Source of the DNA: an uncultured Bacteroidota bacterium
GTDB taxonomy: Bacteria; Bacteroidota; Bacteroidia; Flavobacteriales; Flavobacteriaceae
DNA length: 51,647 bases
Assembly (NCBI GenBank): GCA_902619855.1
Contig: CACNGE010000008.1
Span: forward strand, 1 to 51,647
Direction of reading: 5' to 3'
The notes beneath the pieces are model-generated. The model searched no databases, was not told the origin of the DNA, and worked only from the letters and a program-made list of their open reading frames with translations. Each line of letters opens with the position of its first letter. Within the stretch, counting starts at the first letter, position 1. Below are positions 8,924 through 17,907 of this stretch, in pieces. Both the position numbers and the translations under genes were made by a program.

Positions 8924-9218
8924 ATGGCATCAGATATACATAATAGAATTGAGCACATAGTTGACTCCTAACGACTCTCTATTTCAGCATTTGAGCGACA
9001 AATTGGTGTGGGCAGAATTTCCATTTCTACTTCTTTGCGGAAAAAATCAACTATTTCTCATGAAGTTATTAGGAAAATTCACATTCACTTCCTAACTACT
9101 CTTTGGACTGGATTATTTTTGAAATGAAAATGAATCGGAAGTTGAAATAAAAAAATTAGCTGTAGAGCTTAAGGGAATTTTTAAACGATGGAAAAACAAA
9201 AACGATAAGAGTTCTTAA
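8924..9218 (+). pseudogene. decayed helix-turn-helix (XRE-like) regulator gene
   Basis: Three reading frames joined end to end give one coherent protein of about 95 residues. The ATG at 8924 opens 15 codons (ending EHIVDS) and then TAA at 8969-8971, where CAA would restore an open frame. The same frame continues as RLSISAFERQIGVGR and SLRKKSTISHEVIRKI. Near 9089-9091 the frame shifts into NYSLDWIIF. Near 9115-9121 it shifts again into ENESEVEIKKLAVELKGIFK, ending with TAA at 9216-9218. The order matches small flavobacterial phage-repressor-like HTH proteins. One nonsense change and two apparent single-base deletions indicate a dead gene. This accounts for most of the galE-hisS gap; the remaining 100 nt show nothing I recognise. 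Confidence 0.72.
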
Positions 9219-10585
9219 CAACTCTGAATAATATCCCAATTTAAACTTTTTAATTGAACTTCTTTTTGGCTACCAGTATCTAGATTTTTAACGACACAAT
9301 TTTCTTTCTTCCATTCATCCTCACCCATAATTAGCGCAAATGGTATTTTTAGCTGATTTGCCATGCCCAATTGCTTTTTTAAACGAGTTTCAGTTGGATA
9401 CACAAACACTCGCTTGCCACTTCTTCTCAAATCATTTATAAAGGGCAGCAGAGCTGTCATCATTTCAATATTGAAATGCACAACGAATAAGTCAATCGAA
9501 GTATGAATTTCAGCTGGAAACAAATCGAGTTCGGAAAGAACCAATTCGATGCGATCTAAGCCAAATGAAATACCAATACCGCTCGTACCTCTCATTCCAA
9601 ATAAACCTGTCAAGTTATCATATCGACCCCCCGCCCCAATCGATCCATAGGATACAGTTTTTGGTGCTGAAATTTCAAATATTGTACCTGTATAATAATC
9701 CAATCCTCTGGCAAGTGTCCAATCAAAAACAACATCTAGGGAAGACATTTTCCCCATGTTTGAAAACAAAAATTCTAGGTCATCGAATGGGGTGCTATCA
9801 GAAGATTCATCTGCTATCAAGTGCTGTAGGATTTCTAATTGGTCTATAATCGATTTACCTTGCAATGCTTCCTGAATTGTGTTGATTATTTGGTTGTCAA
9901 AACCAGATTTTGCAAGCAACTGCATAACCTCATCCCAACCCACTTTATCAAGCTTATCAAGTGTTGTAAGGAAGGTTGTTGTTTTTTTCTCAGCTCTAGA
10001 TTTTCTTGAAATGGCCTCAAGCACTTTTCGATGATTGACGCGCAAGGTGCAGCCTTTAAGTTTCAAATCTGAAAAAACTGCATCAATCATTTGTATAAAC
10101 TCTAGTTCGAGAAGAATGCTATCAGAACCAATGGAATCGGCATCACACTGAATAAACTCTTGAAAACGTCCGTGTTGGGGACGATCAGCACGCCAAACTG
10201 GCTGCATTTGATATCGCTTAAAAGGAAAACTTAATTCGTTTTGGTGTTGAACAACAAACCGAGCAAGTGGAACAGTAAGGTCATAACGCATAGCCTTCTC
10301 AGCAATGGAATTGCCAAAACGAGATAGCTCTCCCTTTTTCAAAGCATCCAAATCTGCTTTTTTTACTTTTTCGCCAGAGTTAAGAACCTTAAATACCAAT
10401 CGGTCTCCCTCATCGCCATACTTGCCAAGCAAGAGGTCTCGGCGCTCCATAGATGGTGTCTCGATTGGTAAAAATCCAAAGCGTTCAAATTGTGTTTTAA
10501 TCACATCCATGATATAGTTGCGACGTATCACTTCATGCGGTAAGAAATCCCGCATACCCTTGGGTGTGTTGGGCTTATTTGACAT
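9215..10585 (-). CDS. hisS: histidyl-tRNA synthetase
   Basis: HisRS charges tRNA-His. The 456-residue class II synthetase shows KPNTPKGMRDFLP at the N-terminus, motif 2 (FKRYQMQPVWRADRPQHGRFQEF), the histidine motifs GLDYYTGTIFE and GGRYDNL, and motif 3 GISFGLDRI. The C-terminal anticodon-binding domain follows from about residue 360. Length is typical for Bacteroidota. A TACCTTTA sequence 5 nt upstream of the ATG resembles a degenerate -7 element, without a good -33 match. The 3' end overlaps the remnant HTH gene by a few bases on opposite strands. Confidence 0.97.
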   Translation of the reverse strand: MSNKPNTPKGMRDFLPHEVIRRNYIMDVIKTQFERFGFLPIETPSMERRDLLLGKYGDEGDRLVFKVLNSGEKVKKADLDALKKGELSRFGNSIAEKAMRYDLTVPLARFVVQHQNELSFPFKRYQMQPVWRADRPQHGRFQEFIQCDADSIGSDSILLELEFIQMIDAVFSDLKLKGCTLRVNHRKVLEAISRKSRAEKKTTTFLTTLDKLDKVGWDEVMQLLAKSGFDNQIINTIQEALQGKSIIDQLEILQHLIADESSDSTPFDDLEFLFSNMGKMSSLDVVFDWTLARGLDYYTGTIFEISAPKTVSYGSIGAGGRYDNLTGLFGMRGTSGIGISFGLDRIELVLSELDLFPAEIHTSIDLFVVHFNIEMMTALLPFINDLRRSGKRVFVYPTETRLKKQLGMANQLKIPFALIMGEDEWKKENCVVKNLDTGSQKEVQLKSLNWDIIQSC

Positions 10586-10663
10586 GTGTATAAAGGTACA
10601 GTAAAATTAAGAAGTAAAAAAAGGAGTCAAATGCTTTTGTTACATGCAAACCATCACCATCGT

Positions 10664-11971
10664 CTAGCGTTCGATTGGTTTTGCATAAAGGTCAAAATCC
10701 TCTGCTTGTTTAATGATTACATCAGTAAAATCCCCAATTCGCAAATAATATTCCTTTGCATCAATACGTATTTCGTTATCCACATCTGGCGAATCATACT
10801 CCGAACGACCAATATAATAATCCCCTTCTTTTCTATCAATCAAACAACGAAGTGTTTTTCCAATCAGATTTTGATTTTTTTCCCAAGATATTTGAGACTG
10901 TATTGCCATAATTTCATTGGCACGTTGCTGCTTGATTTCAGCAGGCACATCATCGACATACTTATAAGCATGGGTATTTTCCTCATGACTGTAAGTGAAA
11001 CAACCCAATCGATCAAAGCGTGTTTCTAAAACCCATTGTTTGAGTAGTTCAAAGTCTTCTTGCGTTTCGCCAGGGTAACCTACAATCAAGGTAGTTCTTA
11101 AGGCCATATTGGGTACACGCTCTTTACATGTACTCAATAAGTCATTGGTTTTTTCAAAGGTTGTTCCACGACGCATTGATTTTAAAATTTTATCAGAAAT
11201 ATGCTGTAAAGGCATATCGATATACTGACAGACTTTGGGTTCGTCTCGAATCACGTCGAGCACATCTTCAGGGAAACCAGTTGGAAAGGCGTAGTGCAAG
11301 CGAATCCATTCGATACCGTCTACTTTGACAAGATGACGCAACAAATCAGCAAGTCGTCGCCTTTTATACAAATCAAGTCCATAATAGGTCAGGTCTTGTG
11401 CAATCAAAATTAACTCTTTCACGCCATCTGCTGCAAGTTTTTTGGCTTCTTTAAGCAAGTCTTCAATTGGAGTTGAACGATGTTTACCCCTCATCAGTGG
11501 AATGGCACAAAATGAGCAAGGACGATCACAACCCTCCGAAATTTTGAGATAGGCATAATGCTTGGGTGTCGTTGTGAGGCGTTCACCGATCAATTCGTGT
11601 TTGTAATTTGCGCCTAATGCTTTGAGTAGAATAGGAAGGTCTGTTGTGCCAAAAAATTGATCGACTTCTGGAATTTCTTGTTCCAAATCGTCTTTATAAC
11701 GTTCACTCAAGCAGCCTGTTACAAATAATTTATCGATTGATCCTTCTTCTTTTTTTTTGACAAAATTGAGAATGGTTTGCACCGATTCTTCTTTGGCATT
11801 GTCGATAAACCCACAAGTATTGACCACTACGATATTCCCCTCTTTTTCATGAACGACTTGTTTGTCGTTGGCTTGGAGCTGACCCATCAAGACTTCAGAG
11901 TCATAGATGTTCTTTGAGCAGCCCAAAGTCACTACGTTGATGGTGTTTTTTTTAAGAGATTTTGTTCGCAT
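10664..11971 (-). CDS. rimO: ribosomal protein S12 methylthiotransferase RimO
   Basis: RimO methylthiolates the conserved aspartate of ribosomal protein S12. The protein has the N-terminal methylthiotransferase domain (VTLGCSKNIYDSEVLMGQL, with VVNTCGFIDNAKEES), the radical-SAM CxxxCxxC motif in SEGCDRPCSFCAIP near residue 150, and a C-terminal TRAM domain (from about residue 365). Cysteines for both Fe-S clusters are present. At 435 residues it is complete. SPDVDNEIRI in the TRAM region is typical of RimO rather than MiaB. It lies 5 nt downstream of the amidase gene. Confidence 0.96.
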   Translation of the reverse strand: MRTKSLKKNTINVVTLGCSKNIYDSEVLMGQLQANDKQVVHEKEGNIVVVNTCGFIDNAKEESVQTILNFVKKKEEGSIDKLFVTGCLSERYKDDLEQEIPEVDQFFGTTDLPILLKALGANYKHELIGERLTTTPKHYAYLKISEGCDRPCSFCAIPLMRGKHRSTPIEDLLKEAKKLAADGVKELILIAQDLTYYGLDLYKRRRLADLLRHLVKVDGIEWIRLHYAFPTGFPEDVLDVIRDEPKVCQYIDMPLQHISDKILKSMRRGTTFEKTNDLLSTCKERVPNMALRTTLIVGYPGETQEDFELLKQWVLETRFDRLGCFTYSHEENTHAYKYVDDVPAEIKQQRANEIMAIQSQISWEKNQNLIGKTLRCLIDRKEGDYYIGRSEYDSPDVDNEIRIDAKEYYLRIGDFTDVIIKQAEDFDLYAKPIER

Positions 11972-11976
11972 TGGTC

Positions 11977-13623
11977 TTATTCATATCCTTTTGGCAACTG
12001 TCTGTGATGGGTTAGATTTTCGTATGCCGCACCCAGGGCATAGAGTTTAGGTTCAGTAAAACTTTCAGCTACAAAAGTTAAGTTTTTTGGCTCTCCTTGA
12101 TCAGTATATCCCATTGGCACAGTGAGACAGGGATAAAATGCCACTGCTGCATAGGCCGCATGATAATTATTGATGGTCAATACAGCATCCAAATTGAATG
12201 CCATCATAGGGTTTCTGAAATAGGAAACACCTGATTTATGAAGTTTATCGATAACTGTTTGCAGTTCGTCATCTGTGATATCTTCTTCAATAACACCCAT
12301 AAGTCGGCCCTGGCCATATGGCATTCTAATCAAGGAATCTTGCTGATTGAATGCAACAACCGACTGCACATTATCATCAGCAAAATTTTGATTTGATTGG
12401 GTGGAGAAGTAGTTTGACAAATCGTTTTTCATCTCCTTATTAAGCAAGGACAAAAAGCCTTTAAGTTCAATATTTGGGGGGTCAAACTCAACAACACTTG
12501 CCCCATTGCTACGTAAAGTGTTTATGGCTTTTCGATATAAAGAATCTGTTTTTACAAGGGATTTGATTGCCCCAAGTCGATACGCTGAAATACTTCGATT
12601 TTGACTCGCAACAATATAATCCCCAATTTGATCAGGTGCTTTGGTCGTCGAAGGGTCTGAAGTATCTTTACCTTGCATTGCATCGAGCAAAATCGCATTA
12701 TCGATTACATTTTTTGTCATTGGTCCTGCAGTGTCAAGGGTACTTGAAATAGGAACGATCCCTGTTCGACTGACCAATCCGATGGTTGGTTTGCAACCAA
12801 CCACTGCATTATGACCCGAGGGTGATAAAATTGATCCAGAGGTTTCAGAACCAACAGCAGCTACAGCATAATTGGCAGCAACAGCAACACCACTTCCAGA
12901 ACTCGAACCTCCTGATTCAAAGACTTTTCTACCATAAGGGTTTAAGGTCTGTCCTCCAACAGCACTATAACCCAATGGGCAGCCATCACAAAAATAATAT
13001 GCCCATTCACTTAGATTAACCTTCCCCAAAATTAAAGCACCCTTGGCTTGTAATTGAGAAACAATATAGGCATCGTTATCTGGCAAATGAGACTGTAAGA
13101 AGGCAGCGCCAGCAGTCGTTGGCATATCTTGGGTATTGATATTATCTTTCAGTAATATGGGCATTCCAAAAATGGGGTGATGTTGGGTGTTTTTTTGTCG
13201 ATCTTTGGCTTTGGCTTGTTCGATTACCATAGGGTTCAGCGCTAAGATGGCATGAAGGGTTGTGTTGGGATCACTTTCCAATTTTCGAATGCGGTACAAA
13301 TAAAATAGTGTCAATTTCTCATAACTGAGCAACCCAGACTTTATATGTGACTGTAAAGTGGGTATGTCTTGTTCAATAATTAGAGGTTGTAGAGCCTTAT
13401 ATTGATTTTCTCCAAAACGATTTAAAGCTTTTTCATAAGTTGACCACAGTTCATTTTTGTCCAATAATTTAGATTGAATGAGTTGAAACTGCATCCTCGG
13501 ATTTTCATGTGTCTGATTGTCTTGAAGTTCTGCTGTTTCATCATAAGGCTTCCAATATTTTGAAGATTGATTTGTGCATGCTACTAGGCAAATGATCATT
13601 ACAATAAAAGGATATATACGCAT
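11977..13623 (-). CDS. lipoprotein amidase (amidase signature family)
   Basis: This amide hydrolase of the amidase-signature family is predicted to be lipid-anchored outside the cytoplasm. The start at 13623 gives a lipoprotein signal peptide with lipobox LVAC (Cys16). The Ser-cisSer-Lys triad is visible: Lys159 in MPILLKDNINT, the cis-Ser in ESGGSSSGSGVAV (about 241) and the nucleophile in GSETSGSI (about 262). At 548 residues it is a stand-alone enzyme, not GatA. The frame stays open upstream to 13770, but that part overlaps ftsY and would bury the signal peptide. The substrate is unknown. Confidence 0.9.
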   Translation of the reverse strand: MRIYPFIVMIICLVACTNQSSKYWKPYDETAELQDNQTHENPRMQFQLIQSKLLDKNELWSTYEKALNRFGENQYKALQPLIIEQDIPTLQSHIKSGLLSYEKLTLFYLYRIRKLESDPNTTLHAILALNPMVIEQAKAKDRQKNTQHHPIFGMPILLKDNINTQDMPTTAGAAFLQSHLPDNDAYIVSQLQAKGALILGKVNLSEWAYYFCDGCPLGYSAVGGQTLNPYGRKVFESGGSSSGSGVAVAANYAVAAVGSETSGSILSPSGHNAVVGCKPTIGLVSRTGIVPISSTLDTAGPMTKNVIDNAILLDAMQGKDTSDPSTTKAPDQIGDYIVASQNRSISAYRLGAIKSLVKTDSLYRKAINTLRSNGASVVEFDPPNIELKGFLSLLNKEMKNDLSNYFSTQSNQNFADDNVQSVVAFNQQDSLIRMPYGQGRLMGVIEEDITDDELQTVIDKLHKSGVSYFRNPMMAFNLDAVLTINNYHAAYAAVAFYPCLTVPMGYTDQGEPKNLTFVAESFTEPKLYALGAAYENLTHHRQLPKGYE

Positions 13624-13633
13624 ATTTATTAAA

Positions 13634-14554
13634 TTAGAATAAAGAATCAACAAATTCTTTTGGGTTAAACTCTTGTAAGTCCTCCATTCCCTCGCCAACC
13701 CCAATATACTTGACAGGGACTTGCATTTGGTCAGAAATACCCAACACCACACCTCCTTTGGCAGTGCCATCGAGTTTTGTAATTGCTAGTGCTGTGATCT
13801 CTGTTGCCTGTGCAAATTGACGTGCTTGTTCGAAGGCGTTTTGTCCTGTAGAGCCATCGAGAACCAATAAAACTTCATGTGGTGCTTCGAGAATCGACTT
13901 TTGAATGACTCTTTTTATTTTTGCCAATTCATTCATCAAATTCACCTTGTTGTGCAGTCGTCCAGCAGTATCGATTATCACGTGATCAACTCCTTGTGAA
14001 AGTCCAGACTGGACTGCATCATAGGCCACCGAAGCAGGGTCGCTACCCATCTTTTGCTTTACGATTTGAACACCAACACGATCAGACCACATACTCAACT
14101 GCTCAACTGCTGCTGCACGAAAGGTGTCTGCCGCACCTAAAAGTACTTGCAAACCAGTGGATTTATAGAGATGAGCAAGCTTTCCAATCGTAGTGGTTTT
14201 ACCAACGCCATTGACACCCACAACCAAGGTGACTTTAGGCTTCACATCTGTTTGGGTTTCGACATGTAGCTCTAACAAGCTGGTGATTTCTTCTCGCAGA
14301 ATACTTTGAAGCTCTTTGGCGTTCATGTATTTATCCCTGGCTACTCTTTTCTCGAGTAAATCAATAATCTTTAGAGTAGTATCAACGCCAATATCTGCAC
14401 TGATAAGGGCTTCTTCAAGTTGATCCAATACACTTGCGTCGACAGTACTTTTGCCAGCAACAGCTTTACCAATTTTATGTAAAATCGACTTCTTTGATGG
14501 TTCGAGCCCTTTATCTAATTTCTCCTTGGAAAAAAAACGTTTAAAAATTCCCAT
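13634..14554 (-). CDS. ftsY: signal recognition particle receptor FtsY
   Basis: FtsY docks SRP-ribosome complexes at the membrane. The NG domain is complete: a helical N domain (residues about 15-95), P-loop GVNGVGKTTTIGKLA, DTFRAAAVEQL, DTAGRLHNK and TKLDGTAKGG. The acidic A domain of E. coli FtsY is absent, as in many Bacteroidota, giving 306 residues. A strong intrinsic terminator lies 24 nt upstream of its ATG, so it depends on readthrough or on a promoter I could not identify with confidence. Confidence 0.96.
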   Translation of the reverse strand: MGIFKRFFSKEKLDKGLEPSKKSILHKIGKAVAGKSTVDASVLDQLEEALISADIGVDTTLKIIDLLEKRVARDKYMNAKELQSILREEITSLLELHVETQTDVKPKVTLVVGVNGVGKTTTIGKLAHLYKSTGLQVLLGAADTFRAAAVEQLSMWSDRVGVQIVKQKMGSDPASVAYDAVQSGLSQGVDHVIIDTAGRLHNKVNLMNELAKIKRVIQKSILEAPHEVLLVLDGSTGQNAFEQARQFAQATEITALAITKLDGTAKGGVVLGISDQMQVPVKYIGVGEGMEDLQEFNPKEFVDSLF

Positions 14555-14577
14555 TTATGTTTTTTGTAAATGTAAGA

Positions 14578-14602
14578 AATAAAAAAAGCCACATAAAGTG
14601 GC
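14578..14602 (-). terminator. intrinsic terminator of the rpmB-rpmG-DUF4295 operon
   Basis: On the minus strand AGCCAC, a 5-nt loop and GTGGCT form a hairpin followed by a run of T. It sits 25 nt after the DUF4295 stop codon and just before ftsY. Confidence 0.8.
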
Positions 14603-14626
14603 TATTCAATTCATTTGTGATTAAGG

Positions 14627-14779
14627 CTATTTTTTAGACAGCCATTCGTTCACTTGTTCGGGAAGCATCGTTGACTCGACGAAAGTGTATGACCCAGTTT
14701 TTTCACTTTTCACCATTTTAATGGCTTTGGTCAATCGCTTCGATGAAGTCTGTAAAGTTGCTACTGTTTTCTTTGCCAT
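14627..14779 (-). CDS. DUF4295 family small protein
   Basis: This very basic 50-residue protein begins MAKKTVATLQTSSKRLTKAI and ends NEWLSKK. It matches DUF4295, a Bacteroidota-specific family always seen directly downstream of rpmG. Its size, charge and position in a ribosomal-protein operon suggest a ribosome-associated role, which is inference. It starts 2 nt after the rpmG stop and is followed by an intrinsic terminator. Confidence 0.9.
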   Translation of the reverse strand: MAKKTVATLQTSSKRLTKAIKMVKSEKTGSYTFVESTMLPEQVNEWLSKK

Positions 14780-14781
14780 GT

Positions 14782-14964
14782 CTATTTAATTTCTTTGTGG
14801 ACAGTCATTTTCTTCAAAATCGGGTTGAATTTTTTCAACTCAATACGATCAGGTGAATTTTTTTTATTCTTGGTTGTAACATATCGAGAAGTACCTGCAA
14901 GACCCGAGTCTTTGTGCTCTGTACATTCTAGTATTACTTGAACTCTGTTACCTTTCTTCGCCAT
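14782..14964 (-). CDS. rpmG: 50S ribosomal protein L33
   Basis: This 60-residue L33 begins [20 protein letters not shown] and continues with [11 protein letters not shown] and [16 protein letters not shown]. It keeps one of the positions used for zinc (Cys14) but lacks the second CxxC pair, so it is the zinc-independent form. It is the second gene of the rpmB-rpmG-DUF4295 operon, 9 nt after rpmB. Confidence 0.96.
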   Translation of the reverse strand: MAKKGNRVQVILECTEHKDSGLAGTSRYVTTKNKKNSPDRIELKKFNPILKKMTVHKEIK

Positions 14965-14973
14965 AACAATAAA

Positions 14974-15207
14974 TTATAATACGCCTTGCGCTTTTGCCTC
15001 TTTCAGTACAGCAGAAAGCCCTTTTCTGTTGATGGTTTTTAAAGCTGAAGTTGAGAGCTTGAGCGTGATCCATTTCTCTTGATCAGTCAAGTAAAATCGC
15101 TTCTTGATAAGATTCACTTCAAAGCGTCTCTTTGTTTTATTCATAGCGTGTGAAACATTGTTTCCAACCAACGCTTTTTTACCAGTGATTTGACAAACTT
15201 TTGACAT
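14974..15207 (-). CDS. rpmB: 50S ribosomal protein L28
   Basis: This 77-residue L28 has the usual N-terminus ([28 protein letters not shown]) and C-terminus ([18 protein letters not shown]). It is the first gene of the small ribosomal operon with rpmG and the DUF4295 gene. A complete TTTG-20-TTTATTTG promoter precedes it with a predicted leader of about 25 nt. Confidence 0.96.
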   Translation of the reverse strand: MSKVCQITGKKALVGNNVSHAMNKTKRRFEVNLIKKRFYLTDQEKWITLKLSTSALKTINRKGLSAVLKEAKAQGVL

Positions 15208-15238
15208 TGCAAAAAATTGAATTTTTGTAATCGGAATG

Positions 15239-15270
15239 CAAATAAACGATATTTTTAGCGTACAAACAAA
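15239..15270 (-). promoter_or_regulatory. promoter of rpmB-rpmG-DUF4295
   Basis: On the minus strand TTTG (15270-15267) is followed after 20 nt by TTTATTTG (15246-15239), matching the consensus except for one base in TAnnTTTG. Confidence 0.7.
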
Positions 15271-15283
15271 TGTTATTTACTGT

Positions 15284-16525
15284 CTACATCAGCATTTTTC
15301 TTGCCAGCTCAAGTGCCTTATTGACTGCCTTTTTGACTGTTTTTTCTCTGTTTTTTCCAAAATTAAAAGGTTCTACCCTTTCATAATCTGGGCCGACTAG
15401 GGCTATCCAAACAGTTCCAACCTCAGCATCAGAATCGCCTTTGGTAGGACCAGCATTGCCAGTAGTTGCGATAGCATAATCGCTTTTCATCTGTTTTCGA
15501 ACACCTTTGGCCATTGCCAATGCAACCTCCTCACTCACGACAGAGTGACTCGTAATCAGTTCCTCTGACACCCCCAAAACTTTGCTCTTAACTGATGTTT
15601 TGTAAGCAACAATACCCCCAAAAAAATAGGCAGATGCACCAGGGATAGACGATAGCAAGGCTGCGATACGACCACCAGTACAGCTTTCAGCTACTGCAAT
15701 TGACAACTGTTTTTCAGTCAATATTCTTCCAATTTGTGCCTCAATTGGGCGATCTTCCTCAAAGCCAGTGATGACATCACCAATCAATGGATAAAGGGCA
15801 TCAAACTGCTGGTCGATCTCTTTTTGGAGATGGTCTTCATTTTCTCCTCTCGCAGTTAAGCGCAATCTCACCCGACCCAAATTGGGAAGATATGCGAGTT
15901 TGATATGAGATGGTAGGGCTGCATCCCAATCATGAATCACCTCTGCAATGCGACTCTCACCCCATCCATAAGTCATCATGGTTTTGTGAATCAACACAGG
16001 TCGTTTAAAATGAGTTTTAAGCTTGGGAATGAGTTGAGCGTCAGTAATGCTCTTCATTTCGTAGGGAACGCCAGGCAAAGCAACAAAAACAGTTTTATTT
16101 TTTTTCATCCACATACCAACTGCTGTGCCAAATCGATTCTCCAAAATTACAGCCTTAGAAGGCAGCATTGCTTGCGCTCGATTGAGATCGTTGACTGGGA
16201 CATTCACATATTGCGCAAAAAGTTTTTCAATATGATCCAAAACATCTTGGTTGTGTACTAAATGGTCATCAAAAAATTTACAAAAAGAAGTTTTTGTAAT
16301 ATCGTCTTTGGTAGGACCTAAACCCCCTGTAAGCAACACAAGTGAAACACGTTTTTGGGCAGTTTCCATCGCACTGATAATCGCCTGTTCCTGATCAGAA
16401 ACTGAAGTGATCTGAGAAACCTCAATACCAATTTTGTTAAGTGATTTGGCAAGAAATGCAGAGTTTGAGTCAACAATCTGACCAATCAAAATTTCATCGC
16501 CAATTGTGATAATTTCTGCTTGCAT
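15284..16525 (-). CDS. cinA: CinA-like competence/damage-inducible protein
   Basis: This two-domain protein of 413 residues has an N-terminal molybdopterin-binding-like domain (IITIGDEILIGQIVDSNSAF, LTGGLGPTKDD, ALPGVPYEMK). Its C-terminal CinA domain shows AVAESCTGGRIAALLSSIPG, YFFGGIVAYKTSVK and ATTGNAGPTKGD (residues about 255-413). In other bacteria the C-terminal domain deamidates nicotinamide mononucleotide (PncC activity) and the N-terminal domain has pyrophosphatase activity, so a role in NAD recycling is likely. It begins on the last base of the upstream FAH-family gene. Confidence 0.94.
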   Translation of the reverse strand: MQAEIITIGDEILIGQIVDSNSAFLAKSLNKIGIEVSQITSVSDQEQAIISAMETAQKRVSLVLLTGGLGPTKDDITKTSFCKFFDDHLVHNQDVLDHIEKLFAQYVNVPVNDLNRAQAMLPSKAVILENRFGTAVGMWMKKNKTVFVALPGVPYEMKSITDAQLIPKLKTHFKRPVLIHKTMMTYGWGESRIAEVIHDWDAALPSHIKLAYLPNLGRVRLRLTARGENEDHLQKEIDQQFDALYPLIGDVITGFEEDRPIEAQIGRILTEKQLSIAVAESCTGGRIAALLSSIPGASAYFFGGIVAYKTSVKSKVLGVSEELITSHSVVSEEVALAMAKGVRKQMKSDYAIATTGNAGPTKGDSDAEVGTVWIALVGPDYERVEPFNFGKNREKTVKKAVNKALELARKMLM

Positions 16526-17136
16526 TATTTGATATTGAGCATAAATGCTTGTTCTCCTTCTAAATGTCCTGTAAGTATGTCTCCCCTCTCAATACGACCT
16601 ACTCCCGCAGGTGTTCCTGTGAACAATATATCTCCAATTTTTAGGGTAAAATAACGTGAAACATAACTTATGATTTCATCTATTTTCCACATCATATTGG
16701 CAGTTGTGTCTTTTTGCACAACATCATCGTTTTTGGTCAACTGAAAGCTAAGGTTGTTCAGGTCTGAAAATTGAGATTTATCATACCAATTGCCAATGTA
16801 TGAGGCACCATCAAAAGACTTTGCCTTCTCCCAGGGAAGTCCTTTGCTCTTGAGATCGAGCTGCACATCTCGCGCAGTGAAGTCCAACCCCAACCCTATT
16901 TCGCTGTAGTACTTGTGTGCAAATTTGGTTTGTATATGCTTACCAATTCTGTTGATTTTCACAAGAACCTCCACTTCGTGATGAATTTCGTTGGAGAAGT
17001 CAGGCATGAAAAATGGCTGCCCTTTTTGGCCCAAACATGAATCAGGCTTCATAAAAATGACTGGCGCATCAGGCCGATCGTTGTTAAGCTCTTCTATATG
17101 TTTAGCGTAGTTACGTCCAACACATATAAGTTTCAT
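16525..17136 (-). CDS. fumarylacetoacetate hydrolase (FAH) family protein
   Basis: This 203-residue single-domain FAH-fold protein has the metal-binding pattern HHEVEVLVKI (E-x-E) near residue 45, the N-terminal MKLICVGRNYAKHIEE, GLDFTARDVQ and the terminal FTGTPAGVGRIERGD. Such short members act as acylpyruvate hydrolases or oxaloacetate decarboxylase/tautomerases; sequence alone does not decide. It overlaps the exonuclease gene by 4 nt upstream and touches cinA downstream, forming a tight operon. Confidence 0.9.
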   Translation of the reverse strand: MKLICVGRNYAKHIEELNNDRPDAPVIFMKPDSCLGQKGQPFFMPDFSNEIHHEVEVLVKINRIGKHIQTKFAHKYYSEIGLGLDFTARDVQLDLKSKGLPWEKAKSFDGASYIGNWYDKSQFSDLNNLSFQLTKNDDVVQKDTTANMMWKIDEIISYVSRYFTLKIGDILFTGTPAGVGRIERGDILTGHLEGEQAFMLNIK

Positions 17137-17906
17137 GACTCACTGTTTAAAGTATTGAGACGAATCGCAGTGAGAACCTTTTTGGTATATAAGGGAAAAT
17201 CTGCTTCCATTAACCAGCCAAAATATCCAGGCTCACGCTGAAGAACTTCAACAACTGTTTTTCCTTTGTGCTTTCCAAAACCAAAAATAGGCTCGTTTTC
17301 TTTATTCTTTCGAATATACCCTGCAAAATCTACGCTGGAGTGTCGAGTGGTAAAATGGCTTAGCATGTCCACGTCATTCTCCAAGTCTTTATAATGATCA
17401 ATTTGCGCTTTGAGCACCTCAAAAGTCGCTTTGGTATCTGCGCTAGCACTGTGTGCATTTTCAAGGTCTTTTGCACAATAAAATTTATATGCAGCAGTAA
17501 GAGTTCGCTGCTCCATTTTGTGAAAAATCGTTTGTACATCAATTGATTTATGCTTTTTAAAATCAACATCAATTTCGGCACGAAGCATTTCCTCAGCAAG
17601 CAAGGGAATATCAAACCTATCAGAGTTATAACCTGCTAGGTCTGAGCCTTTAAACCAACTGTATATTTCAGCTGAAACTTCTTTAAATTTTGGCGCATCA
17701 GCTACCTTTTCGTTAGTAATGCTATGCACTGCTATAGCCTCTGCTGGGATAGGAATTTCTGGATTGATCAACCAAGTCTTTTCTTTCTCAGACCCATCTG
17801 GAAAGGCCTTTAGGATAGAGATTTCAACAATTCGGTCTTTGGCGATGTTGACACCAGTCGTTTCAAGATCAAAGAAACAAATTGGTCGTTTTAATTGCAG
17901 TTGCAT
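17133..17906 (-). CDS. DEDDh 3'-5' exonuclease with C-terminal DUF3820-type domain
   Basis: This DnaQ-like exonuclease of 257 residues has ExoI (FFDLETTGVN, D13/E15), ExoII (LAGYNSDRFDIPLL) and ExoIII (AHSASADTKATFEVL with His and Asp). After about residue 200 a small domain FGFGKHKGKTVVEVL...GYFGWLM follows, typical of DUF3820. It may be the proofreading epsilon subunit or a separate repair exonuclease; no polymerase gene is nearby. The ATG at 17906 gives MQLQLKRPICFFD, a normal family start, and fits the 1-nt gap to the E2 stop. An in-frame start at 17939 would overlap E2. Confidence 0.9.
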   Translation of the reverse strand: MQLQLKRPICFFDLETTGVNIAKDRIVEISILKAFPDGSEKEKTWLINPEIPIPAEAIAVHSITNEKVADAPKFKEVSAEIYSWFKGSDLAGYNSDRFDIPLLAEEMLRAEIDVDFKKHKSIDVQTIFHKMEQRTLTAAYKFYCAKDLENAHSASADTKATFEVLKAQIDHYKDLENDVDMLSHFTTRHSSVDFAGYIRKNKENEPIFGFGKHKGKTVVEVLQREPGYFGWLMEADFPLYTKKVLTAIRLNTLNSES

Positions 17907-17907
17907 A

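Noticed and set aside
13624-13770. N-terminal extension of the amidase into ftsY
   Set aside because: It would bury the lipoprotein signal peptide and overlap ftsY by over 130 nt; the ATG at 13623 fits.
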